In this document: one piece after another, positions 1-5,734 of the stretch
Layout of the letters: every line of letters starts with the position of its first letter
How positions within the stretch are numbered: position 1 is the first letter of the stretch
Assembly: GCA_947628635.1 (NCBI GenBank)
Contig: CANRAX010000058.1
Span: forward strand, 1 to 7,704
Direction: 5' to 3'
DNA: 7,704 nucleotides
Origin: an uncultured Bacilli bacterium
GTDB taxonomy: Bacteria > Bacillota_I > Bacilli_A > RF39 > UBA660
Translations under genes and position numbers: made by a program
Notes under the pieces: model-generated
Databases searched by the model: none
Seen by the model: the letters and a program-made list of their open reading frames with translations, nothing else
Told to the model about the DNA's origin: nothing

Positions 1-70
<70 letters not shown>

Positions 71-78
71 ATTAACAT

Positions 79-182
79 TTGACTTCTCTATTTTACTATA
101 TTTTTTTTACTTTTGCAACTAAAAATTAATTTTTTTCTCAAGTTGCAATAATAGAATACTATATTATTTATTTAGAAGTCAA
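79..182. repeat. Symmetric interrupted inverted repeat over the tRNA-Ile promoter
   Basis: The two 42-base blocks 79-120 and 141-182 are inverted relative to each other and match at both ends. TTGACTTCT (79-87) pairs with AGAAGTCAA (174-182), and TTGCAACT (113-120) pairs with AGTTGCAA (141-148). The 25 bases between the arms on each side are only partly complementary. The centre carries the palindrome AAAAATTAATTTTT (121-134). The left block contains the tRNA-Ile promoter; the right block keeps TTGCAA but has no good -10 at the matching position. It could be a cruciform-forming or protein-binding site, or a decayed inverted duplication. The arms are seen directly; the role is unknown. Confidence 0.5.
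90..118 (-). promoter_or_regulatory. Promoter of tRNA-Ile
   Basis: On the minus strand there is a -35 TTGCAA (118-113), a 17-bp spacer and a -10 TAAAAT (95-90). The predicted start is near base 83, about 13 bases before the mature tRNA 5' end. Spacing is ideal and each box has one or two mismatches to sigma-A consensus. The promoter lies inside the left half of the inverted repeat at 79-182. Confidence 0.6.
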
Positions 183-254
183 TACTTTTTTTTATTTTCT
201 ACATTTTTATAATATGCATAATTCGAAATTTTGATGTAAAAATCTAAAATATTC

Positions 255-283
255 TTGAATTACTATATAAATAATGCTATAAT
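255..283 (+). promoter_or_regulatory. Promoter of tRNA-Lys, strong with extended -10
   Basis: A -35 TTGAAT (255-260), an exact 17-bp spacer and a consensus -10 TATAAT (278-283) preceded by TGC make a textbook sigma-A promoter with an extended -10. The predicted start is near 290. The short leader that follows carries a perfect hairpin, CTTCTT-GAA-AAGAAG (293-307), ending seven bases before the mature tRNA. RNase P would remove this leader. Confidence 0.85.
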
Positions 284-313
284 ACAAGAGAACTTCTTGA
301 AAAGAAGGCTTAT

Positions 314-389
314 GGGCTGTTAGCTCAGTTGGTAGAGCAACTGACTCTTAATCAGTGGGTCTAGGGTTCGAATCCCTAACAGCCCACCA
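314..389 (+). tRNA. tRNA-Lys (anticodon CTT), CCA encoded
   Basis: A complete 76-base cloverleaf can be read. The acceptor is GGGCTGT/ACAGCCC, the D-arm GCTC/GAGC, the anticodon stem ACTGA/TCAGT closes the loop CTCTTAA, the variable loop is GGGTC, and the T-stem TAGGG/CCCTA closes TTCGAAT. The discriminator is A, and CCA is encoded at 387-389. Anticodon CTT decodes AAG lysine codons. It is a single-gene unit with its own promoter upstream and a hairpin region downstream. Confidence 0.98.
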
Positions 390-400
390 AATTGATAAAA

Positions 401-453
401 TACTCGAAAAAATACGAGTAAGGATAGAAAACGACTTGTAAAAAGCCGTTTTT
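401..453 (+). terminator. Possible tandem-hairpin terminator after tRNA-Lys
   Basis: Two hairpins follow the tRNA. The first is perfect, TACTCG (401-406) with CGAGTA (415-420). The second is AAAACGACTT (428-437) with AAGCCGTTTT (443-452), which has one A/C mismatch and runs into five Ts (449-453). The second has terminator form but a weak, AT-rich stem, so termination may be incomplete or may start from the first hairpin. Confidence 0.45.
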
Positions 454-509
454 ATGTTGCTTTATAGACATTCTTCATAATAGTGTTAACTTTTCTAATC
501 TCAGTTTTT

Positions 510-538
510 CTGCAATTAATTTGAAATTATGCTATAAT
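510..538 (+). promoter_or_regulatory. Promoter of the unknown gene at 556, extended -10
   Basis: A consensus TATAAT (533-538) is preceded by TGC, as in the tRNA-Lys promoter. The -35 at 17 bp is poor (CTGCAA, 510-515), so recognition would rest on the extended -10. The predicted start is near 545, at the ribosome-binding site itself, giving a leader of about 11 bases. Confidence 0.65.
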
Positions 539-555
539 ACCGATAGGTGATTTTT

Positions 556-1122
556 ATGAATAACGATACTAATTTTCCAATAAAATATGCCGTATTAGAA
601 TTAAAAGAATCTGGTGGCTATATTACTAATTATAAAGATATTATTAGAGGCTATATTGTGTCAAAATGTTGGGTAGTTGAATCTGCTATAAAATATTTTT
701 CAGATGGAAACGCTAAAGTTTTTCATAAAGTGATATTTCCTTATAAAGACTTAGATACTTTAAAAACATCATTACGTAATGATAAAGAATTTATAGGAGA
801 AAGAGTTACTATAAATTATGATTTTAATTATAATCCTCATCCGATTGACATTGCTTCAGAATTATTTTATTCTTATGATGAAGCAAAAGTAATAGCCGAA
901 GAGAAAAATAAAGACATGAAAAATCATATAGCTTCCAAAGTTTACTTTAATACATCGGATCTTAAATTTAAACAAACCTTATCTGACTATGCACAAGAAT
1001 GGGCAAAACAACTATCAATCTGTCAATTATTTGAAAAATTATCTTTATCAGAGACTGAAGATATGACCATTACGGATAGCATAAATCAAGATAAGAAGTT
1101 TCAGCTATTAAAAAAATTGTAA
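556..1122 (+). CDS. Uncharacterized cytosolic protein, 188 aa
   Basis: I cannot assign a function. The ATG at 556 is preferred over an in-frame GTG at 547, because AGGTGA (545-550) sits five bases before the ATG and would serve as its ribosome-binding site. The protein has no signal peptide or membrane span. Its N-terminal half (residues about 8-75) is the more distinctive part, with the stretches KYAVLELKESGGYI, YKDIIRGYIVSKCWV and KVFHKVIFPYKDL. That half looks like a compact mixed alpha/beta domain. The C-terminal half, from about residue 105, is lysine- and glutamate-rich and probably helical. It is a single-gene unit with its own promoter, ending at a terminator shared with ddl. Codon use looks like that of its neighbours and nothing suggests recent transfer. 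It may belong to a conserved but unnamed Bacillota family. Confidence 0.85.
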   Translation: MNNDTNFPIKYAVLELKESGGYITNYKDIIRGYIVSKCWVVESAIKYFSDGNAKVFHKVIFPYKDLDTLKTSLRNDKEFIGERVTINYDFNYNPHPIDIASELFYSYDEAKVIAEEKNKDMKNHIASKVYFNTSDLKFKQTLSDYAQEWAKQLSICQLFEKLSLSETEDMTITDSINQDKKFQLLKKL

Positions 1123-1140
1123 ATACTTTCTACATTCGCA

Positions 1141-1183
1141 GTGTAAACAAAAAACGCTTATTTAAAAGCGATTTTTTTTACAC
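1141..1183. terminator. Bidirectional terminator between the unknown gene and ddl
   Basis: The core hairpin CGCTT-ATTTAA-AAGCG (1155-1170) is flanked by an A-run on the left and eight Ts on the right. It therefore works as an intrinsic terminator in both directions (T8 on plus, T6 on minus). Outer arms GTGTAAA (1141-1147) and TTTACAC (1177-1183) extend the stem with an internal loop. It sits between the converging stop codons at 1122 and 1190. Confidence 0.9.
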
Positions 1184-1189
1184 TTCTGT

Positions 1190-2401
1190 TTATCTCAACT
1201 TTCCTTTAACACCTTTTAGTCCTTTATTTTCCGCAAAGCCTTTCAAAATATTTGACTCGAAAGAATGAGTTTTACTTATTCTCTTTTTATAGTCTTTTAT
1301 TCCAATATTAATCATATCATCAAGTAATTGAGAAAAATTAATATCTTTAGCGTCCCACAAATAGAAAGCTAAACTTCCAGGAATAGAATTAATTTCATTG
1401 ATGTAAACTTTTTTGGCTTTTTCATCTATTAAGAAATCAATACGAGCATTTCCTGAACTACCTAAAGCCTTAAAAGCTGAAACAGCTATTCTTTCAACTT
1501 CTTTACGTAATTTATCATCTAAATCAGCTGGCAATTTTCTGTTTGTTGAAGCCATACCTTTAGAAGATTTTATAGGTACTTTCCCATTCTTTAATTTACC
1601 TTTTCCATCACCAATATATTTATCTTCGTAAGTTAAAAACTTATTAGTTGATAAAACCTCTTCTATTTCACTTACTTTTTGATGTTCATAATTTCCCATA
1701 ACAGCAATATTTACTTCTTTTAAATTTTTAACAACTTCTTCAACAACGATTTTACTATCATATTGTATAGCTTCATCAATACCCTCAAGAAGCATTTCTT
1801 CATTCTCACAAATAGAAATACCAACACTAGAACCAGTAGTAGCTGGTTTTACAATTAAAGGATATTTTAAGTTAGAAATTTTCTTTAAAACCTCATCACT
1901 ATCTCGCTTATAGTCAACATCATAAAACCAAGTATATGCTGTCATAGGAATACCAGCACTTGCCCAAATATCTTTCATTATAGTTTTATCTTGTCCAGCT
2001 ACTGAAGCATAAACATTAGAACCTACATAAGGAATACCCACTGTTTGCAAATAACCTTGTAAAACACCATCTTCAACGTTAGTTCCATGAACAATTGGAA
2101 AAGCAATATCTAACTCTTTTACAATAGTCTTCAAAAAAGATTTTTTTTGTAAAACATAACTACTATTTTTATAATATAGCACAACATTAACAGCATATTT
2201 CTTTATAAGCGATAAATCTTGATATACTTCAATATCTCTTAACATATCACCAGTATACCACTCTCTATCTTTTGTTATATAAATAGGTATTACTTCATAT
2301 TTTTCTTGATCTAATTTATTCATAGCTTGAATAGCTGAAATAATACTTACTTCGTGTTCAACACTTTCTCCACCAAAAATTACACCTACTTTTATTCTCA
2401 T
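1190..2401 (-). CDS. ddl: D-alanine--D-alanine ligase
   Basis: This ATP-grasp enzyme joins two D-alanines with ATP in the cytosol, and MurF then adds the dipeptide to the peptidoglycan precursor. Family landmarks are in order: GGESVEHEVS near residue 10 (catalytic Glu15), HGTNVEDGVLQG near 105, the ATP-grasp lysine in KPATTGSSVGIS (Lys185), GNARIDFLID (Arg320, Asp322) and the metal-binding INEINSIPG (Glu336, Asn338). The omega loop has YEDKY (258-262); the Lys-Tyr pair is typical of D-Ala-D-Ala rather than D-Ala-D-Lac ligases. At 403 residues it is longer than the usual 350-370. The extra length is a Gly/Lys-rich insert between KY and PADL (about 263-290) and a Lys-rich tail (about 374-403). 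It is the last gene of the hydrolase-murF-ddl operon, 15 bases after murF. AAGGAG lies 11 bases before the ATG. Confidence 0.96.
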   Translation of the reverse strand: MRIKVGVIFGGESVEHEVSIISAIQAMNKLDQEKYEVIPIYITKDREWYTGDMLRDIEVYQDLSLIKKYAVNVVLYYKNSSYVLQKKSFLKTIVKELDIAFPIVHGTNVEDGVLQGYLQTVGIPYVGSNVYASVAGQDKTIMKDIWASAGIPMTAYTWFYDVDYKRDSDEVLKKISNLKYPLIVKPATTGSSVGISICENEEMLLEGIDEAIQYDSKIVVEEVVKNLKEVNIAVMGNYEHQKVSEIEEVLSTNKFLTYEDKYIGDGKGKLKNGKVPIKSSKGMASTNRKLPADLDDKLRKEVERIAVSAFKALGSSGNARIDFLIDEKAKKVYINEINSIPGSLAFYLWDAKDINFSQLLDDMINIGIKDYKKRISKTHSFESNILKGFAENKGLKGVKGKLR

Positions 2402-2416
2402 AAAATTTCACTCTCC

Positions 2417-4030
2417 TTATTCATTATAAGTATCTGGTAAATCATTTTCAAATAATGCATATACATCTTTTTTACCAGTTAATGTTCTAATAAAAGAATA
2501 TGCATCTTTAACATCATTAAACACCACAATTTTTTCTTTGTCAAAGCCCTTTGACAATAATCCTTGTTTAATTGGCTCTGTCCTTTTTTGTCCAATTAAT
2601 ACGGCATAATCAGCATTTGAAATCTCGGCGATTTCTTCTCCAAACACCTTATTATATTCAAACTCTTTAGCCCCAAGTTCAACCATTCCAGGTGTCACAA
2701 TAACTTTTAAACCTGGCATCATTGCTAAAACTTTGCAAGCATTTAAAGCCCCTACTGGATTAGAATTATAAGCGTCATCTATTTGATAAAAATTACCAAG
2801 ACGTTTTAATTCCAAGCGATGTTCAACAGGTCTAATACTTTTTACAGCTTGAATTAAATCTGTGATTTCGATACCAAATTCTTTACCAAAGGCAACTCCA
2901 GCTAAAATATTATAAATATTATGAGCTCCTAAAAGTTTAGTTTCAAAATGATATTTTTTATGATCTCCTTTAAATATTATATCAAAATTAGAACCTTTAT
3001 TAGAACACTTAATATTAGTTGCTCGTACATCGGCATCCTCATTATTAATACCTATCCAAATAGTTTTAACTTTATTTTTTAATTTATAATTAACTTGTTT
3101 TTCATCATCACCATTCAAAACAGCTAACCCATCTTTTGGAAGAGACTCAATTAACTCAAATTTACCTTTTATAATATTTTCTTCACTACCAAATGTTTCT
3201 AAATGAGCCGTACCTATTTGAGTTAAAATACCATATTTAGGTTTTACTAACTTACATAAATCAGCTATTTCACCTTTTTTATAAGCACCCATCTCTGCAA
3301 TAAAAATATCTGTAAACTTATCTAAATTATTATTAACTGTCATTATTAAACCATAAGGTGTATTTAAATTCTTAGGTGTTGGCAAGGCATTATATTTTAT
3401 ATTTAAAATAGAACCTAAAATATTTTTACTACTTGTCTTTCCATAACTACCAGTTATACCTATAACTTTTAAACTTGGCATACTCTTTAATTTATTTTGC
3501 GCTTTAGCTTTATAGTAATTATAAACAAGCTTTTCAATAGGTTTATTAATTATATTAGCTAATAATACGACAAAAGTATTTAAATAAAGCATAATATTTA
3601 AAATCAAAGTAGAAATAAAAGTTATTTTATAATTATAAGCATTATAAATAAGAATAATTACTGGTATTATATATAAAAGACAAATAGTAAATATTAATCT
3701 TTTTATCCTAGCTGTTAATACTAAAGGCTTTTTATTTTGATCATTATTAATTGTTGCTAACCAAGTTATACCAATTATAATTAAGATGGCTATATTAACT
3801 ATTAAAGTTAAATAAACTAAATTATCTATATCATATATCAAAAGAATTCCAAATAAAGATAAAAAAATATTAATAATATCAAAATCTAGAAATTGTTTAT
3901 AATTTTTTAAAGACCATTTTAAGTAGCGATTATTTTCGTTATATAAATTTTGTTGTAACATATGAAGTGATCTTTTTGTTTTAAAAATAATAGCAAATAT
4001 AAAAGCGCTAATTAATAGAAAATAAATCAT
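2417..4030 (-). CDS. murF: MurF-like UDP-MurNAc-tripeptide--D-Ala-D-Ala ligase with N-terminal membrane domain
   Basis: The C-terminal two-thirds is a Mur ligase of MurF type, which adds D-Ala-D-Ala to UDP-MurNAc-tripeptide using ATP. Landmarks are the P-loop GITGSYGKTS (191-200), AEMGAYKKGEI (245-255), GTAHLETFGS (273-282), LLGAHNIYNILA (367-378), VEHRLE (402-407), DDAYNSNPVGA (418-428) and the C-terminal FENDLPDTY. Residues 1-190 are unusual. The substrate-binding domain expected before the P-loop is not recognisable. In its place are about five hydrophobic spans (about 3-17, 51-67, 71-93, 110-130, 136-160) and a short basic linker. The ligase is therefore predicted to be membrane-attached at the cytosolic face. 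At 537 residues it exceeds canonical MurF (about 450). The start is supported by AGGAGGT just upstream, and the ribosome-binding site touches the stop codon of the hydrolase gene. The adjacent ddl supplies its dipeptide substrate. Confidence 0.9.
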   Translation of the reverse strand: MIYFLLISAFIFAIIFKTKRSLHMLQQNLYNENNRYLKWSLKNYKQFLDFDIINIFLSLFGILLIYDIDNLVYLTLIVNIAILIIIGITWLATINNDQNKKPLVLTARIKRLIFTICLLYIIPVIILIYNAYNYKITFISTLILNIMLYLNTFVVLLANIINKPIEKLVYNYYKAKAQNKLKSMPSLKVIGITGSYGKTSSKNILGSILNIKYNALPTPKNLNTPYGLIMTVNNNLDKFTDIFIAEMGAYKKGEIADLCKLVKPKYGILTQIGTAHLETFGSEENIIKGKFELIESLPKDGLAVLNGDDEKQVNYKLKNKVKTIWIGINNEDADVRATNIKCSNKGSNFDIIFKGDHKKYHFETKLLGAHNIYNILAGVAFGKEFGIEITDLIQAVKSIRPVEHRLELKRLGNFYQIDDAYNSNPVGALNACKVLAMMPGLKVIVTPGMVELGAKEFEYNKVFGEEIAEISNADYAVLIGQKRTEPIKQGLLSKGFDKEKIVVFNDVKDAYSFIRTLTGKKDVYALFENDLPDTYNE

Positions 4031-4040
4031 ATAACCTCCT

Positions 4041-4760
4041 TTAAATGAAATTATTTAAAATGCTTATGACTCTATTAAGATTTTCTAAATAAGCATAATG
4101 TGTACCTGGTAATATTATTAGAGCTGCATCAATCATAATTTTTTCTAATTCTTTGGCATCGTTTAAAGGTGCCTCTGTATCATTTTCACCCCATATTAAT
4201 AAAGTTGGTTCTTCTATTTCACGAGCATATTTTGACAGATCTTCATTAACTACTTCAACCAAAATTTTACGCATCATAGGACTAGCAGCTTTATAATCTC
4301 TAGAGCCAATATATTTTTTCATATACTCGCCTATTTGATTTAAACCAGGAAGTTTTTTTAATCCTTTTAAAATTCTCGTCGATAAAGGTAGTTTTTCATT
4401 AACACGAATACAAGGGCTTCCAAAAAGAACTAATTTTTCAATTGGATTACGTGCTGAATATCTTATAGCTACTCTACCACCAAAGGAATGCCCTATAACA
4501 ACTGGCTTTTTTATTTTTAATTCTTTTACTAATTTTTCAAGCATATTAGAATAATCTGAAATAGTCCATAATTCTTGTGGTTCATCGCTTTCACCAAAAC
4601 CTGGTAAATCCAATATAGTTACACGACAACGATTTTGTAAATTATCTCCAATTGGACGCATCATTTGAATATTTTGGCCCCAACCATGAAGAAGTATTAC
4701 ATCTTTACCCTCACCATATTGTATGTAATTAATATTAATGTTATCTATTTTTATCTTCAT
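4041..4760 (-). CDS. Alpha/beta-hydrolase family protein
   Basis: This 239-residue soluble serine hydrolase has a complete catalytic set. The oxyanion-hole motif LLHGWGQN lies near residues 23-30, the nucleophile elbow GHSFGG puts Ser at 92, the acid is Asp194 in WGENDTEAP, and the base is His221 in PGTHYAYLEN. DLPGFGESDEP (51-61) is also typical of the fold. A basic cap region (about 120-175) lies between the nucleophile and the acid. The substrate cannot be read from sequence; esterase, lipase-like and peptidase relatives all share these motifs. It is the first gene of an operon with murF, 10 bases downstream, and ddl, so a role around wall precursors, lipid intermediates or envelope esters is an inference from context. 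The start has GGTGA four bases before the ATG. Confidence 0.92.
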   Translation of the reverse strand: MKIKIDNININYIQYGEGKDVILLHGWGQNIQMMRPIGDNLQNRCRVTILDLPGFGESDEPQELWTISDYSNMLEKLVKELKIKKPVVIGHSFGGRVAIRYSARNPIEKLVLFGSPCIRVNEKLPLSTRILKGLKKLPGLNQIGEYMKKYIGSRDYKAASPMMRKILVEVVNEDLSKYAREIEEPTLLIWGENDTEAPLNDAKELEKIMIDAALIILPGTHYAYLENLNRVISILNNFI

Positions 4761-4778
4761 ATTTTCACCACTATCTAA

Positions 4779-4787
4779 ATTATACCA
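4779..4787 (-). promoter_or_regulatory. Promoter of the hydrolase-murF-ddl operon (extended -10)
   Basis: The minus strand reads TGG then TATAAT (4784-4779), an extended -10 of consensus form. The -35 position 17 bp upstream reads TTCCCT (4807-4802), which is poor. The predicted start at about 4772 gives a 12-base leader consisting of AGTGGTGAAAAT before the ATG at 4760. Confidence 0.65.
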
Positions 4788-4859
4788 TGACTCTTAAAAT
4801 AAGGGAATACTACAAAATAAGCTATAATAAAAATTGAATAAAAAAATGAATGATTTTTT

Positions 4860-4868
4860 TGTTATAAT
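4860..4868 (+). promoter_or_regulatory. Promoter of yqeK (extended -10)
   Basis: TGT then TATAAT (4863-4868) forms an extended -10. No -35 stands at 16-18 bp (the region is A-rich), although TTGAAT lies further up at 4834-4839. The predicted start at about 4875 coincides with the GGTGAT ribosome-binding site. A second TATAAT (4823-4828) could be an alternative -10 and would give a longer leader, but it lacks the TGN element and a good -35. Confidence 0.5.
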
Positions 4869-4884
4869 AAATATGGTGATTTTA

Positions 4885-5442
4885 ATGTATAATGCTAATC
4901 TAATTAAAGAAGACTTAAAAAAAACTATGTCTGAGAAACGTTTTCAACACAGTTTATTAGTAGCACAAGAAGCTAAAAAATTAGCTAAAAAATATAATTA
5001 TGATGAACAAGAAGCCTATCTAGCTGGCTTAGTCCACGATGTTGCTAAAGAATTTAATGAAACACAGATTAAACAATATAAAGATAAATATGCTATTAAA
5101 AATGAGAATACAAAAACTATTCACGCTGATATTGGCAGTATTGTAGCAAAAGAAAGGTATAATTTTACAAACGAAATGTGTCAAGCTATTAAAAAACATA
5201 CTACTGGTGCAAGTGAAATGACTCTCTTAGATAAAATTATCTTAATTGCTGATAAAATTGGTAGATCTAATCTAACTGAAGAAGGTTTAAAATTAAAAAA
5301 ATTAGCTTATGAAAATTTAGATTTAGCTCTTTTAAAATATTTAGAAAATTTAAAAGATAAATTACAAAAGAATAATTTAGATATAGATAAATCTACGTTA
5401 CATTTAATTAATACTTTAAAAAAAGAAAACAAACTAAATTAA
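4885..5442 (+). CDS. yqeK: YqeK-like HD-domain Ap4A hydrolase
   Basis: This is an HD-superfamily metal-dependent phosphohydrolase matching YqeK, which cleaves diadenosine tetraphosphate symmetrically to two ADP, a nucleotide alarmone linked to stress. The metal-binding pattern is complete: His22 (RFQHSLLVA), His51-Asp52 (AGLVHDVAKE), His80 (IHADIG), His105 (KKHTTGASEMTLLDKI) and Asp123 (IADKIG). The family's usual ADYIEPNR is ADKIGRSN here. The start at 4885 is chosen over an upstream ATG at 4834. GGTGAT lies five bases before 4885, the homologous protein begins there, and the 17 extra residues would run through the promoter. The resulting 185 residues match the usual length. Elsewhere yqeK is commonly beside nadD and rsfS; here it stands alone, divergent from the wall operon. 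Confidence 0.92.
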   Translation: MYNANLIKEDLKKTMSEKRFQHSLLVAQEAKKLAKKYNYDEQEAYLAGLVHDVAKEFNETQIKQYKDKYAIKNENTKTIHADIGSIVAKERYNFTNEMCQAIKKHTTGASEMTLLDKIILIADKIGRSNLTEEGLKLKKLAYENLDLALLKYLENLKDKLQKNNLDIDKSTLHLINTLKKENKLN

Positions 5443-5461
5443 AAAAATAGTTTGTCTTTTT
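5424..5461 (+). terminator. Terminator of yqeK, overlapping its stop codon
   Basis: ACAAACTA (5429-5436) pairs with TAGTTTGT (5448-5455), followed by CTTTTT. Flanking A/T bases extend the stem past a single A/C mismatch. The stop codon TAA (5440-5442) lies in the hairpin loop, so the stem begins in the last codons. Confidence 0.75.
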
Positions 5462-5477
5462 ATATCGCAATTTATAA

Positions 5478-5657
5478 TTAATTATTGCAGTAACCGCCAG
5501 AACAATTTCCGCCTCTAGAACCACTGCCCCAGAATAAGAAGAAAATAATAAATAAGACGATTATTATCCATATCCAACCATAGCCATTACTATCATTATT
5601 ATTTTGATAATTACCAGGATAATTATAAACTGGATAACCATAAGCATATCCGTACAT
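5478..5657 (-). CDS. Small Tyr/Gly/Asn-rich single-span membrane protein, 59 aa
   Basis: This short gene is supported by an AAAGGAG ribosome-binding site 10 bases before its ATG, by its own TATAAT, and by a coherent three-part protein. Residues 1-27 are rich in Tyr, Gly, Asn and Pro (it begins MYGYAYGYPVYNYPGNY). Residues 28-43 form one strongly hydrophobic span (WIWIIIVLFIIFFLFW). Residues 44-59 are a Gly/Ser tail with two cysteines (GNCSGGYC). There is no signal-peptidase site, so it is probably an integral membrane peptide. It recalls the small Tyr/Gly-rich single-span peptides of Bacillota such as the YjcZ type, several of which are sporulation-linked; that similarity is stylistic and I cannot assign a function. 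Its stop faces the end of yqeK, and it lies downstream of the ligase gene on the same strand, with a terminator between. Confidence 0.75.
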   Translation of the reverse strand: MYGYAYGYPVYNYPGNYQNNNDSNGYGWIWIIIVLFIIFFLFWGSGSRGGNCSGGYCNN

Positions 5658-5680
5658 AAATATAATTCTCCTTTCACTAT

Positions 5681-5686
5681 ATTATA
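5681..5686 (-). promoter_or_regulatory. Probable -10 box of the small membrane protein gene
   Basis: TATAAT on the minus strand lies 23 bases before the ATG at 5657. The predicted start at about 5674 falls on the first base of the AAAGGAG ribosome-binding site. There is no TGN element and the -35 (TATCAA, 5709-5704) is poor. A promoter of its own is expected, because a terminator separates it from the ligase gene. Confidence 0.45.
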
Positions 5687-5713
5687 TTTACATTGATTAA
5701 TTTTTGATATAAT

Positions 5714-5734
5714 AAAAACCTATTTTATAATAGG
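5714..5734 (-). terminator. Terminator of the ku-ligase operon, overlapping the ligase stop codon
   Basis: On the minus strand CCTATT (5734-5729) and AATAGG (5724-5719) form a 6-bp stem with a 4-base loop, followed by TTTTT (5718-5714). The ligase stop codon TAG (5722-5720) is part of the stem. The stem is short but its form is right. Confidence 0.7.

Noticed and set aside
1413..1631. Plus-strand 72-codon open frame inside ddl
   Set aside because: It is antisense to a strongly supported Ddl coding region, lacks a ribosome-binding site and gives no recognisable protein.
1190..2401. VanA/VanC-type ligase (glycopeptide resistance)
   Set aside because: The omega loop keeps the Lys-Tyr pair of YEDKY typical of D-Ala-D-Ala ligases, and no vanH, vanX or regulatory genes are nearby.
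4834..4884. Upstream ATG giving yqeK 17 more residues
   Set aside because: The extension would run through the TGT-TATAAT promoter element and lacks a ribosome-binding site; the ATG at 4885 has GGTGAT and fits the family's N-terminus and length.
5658..5719. Readthrough of the ligase TAG to restore motif VI
   Set aside because: Translation past the TAG gives VFIISKINQCK and no GLRxDK, and a terminator forms at the stop codon.
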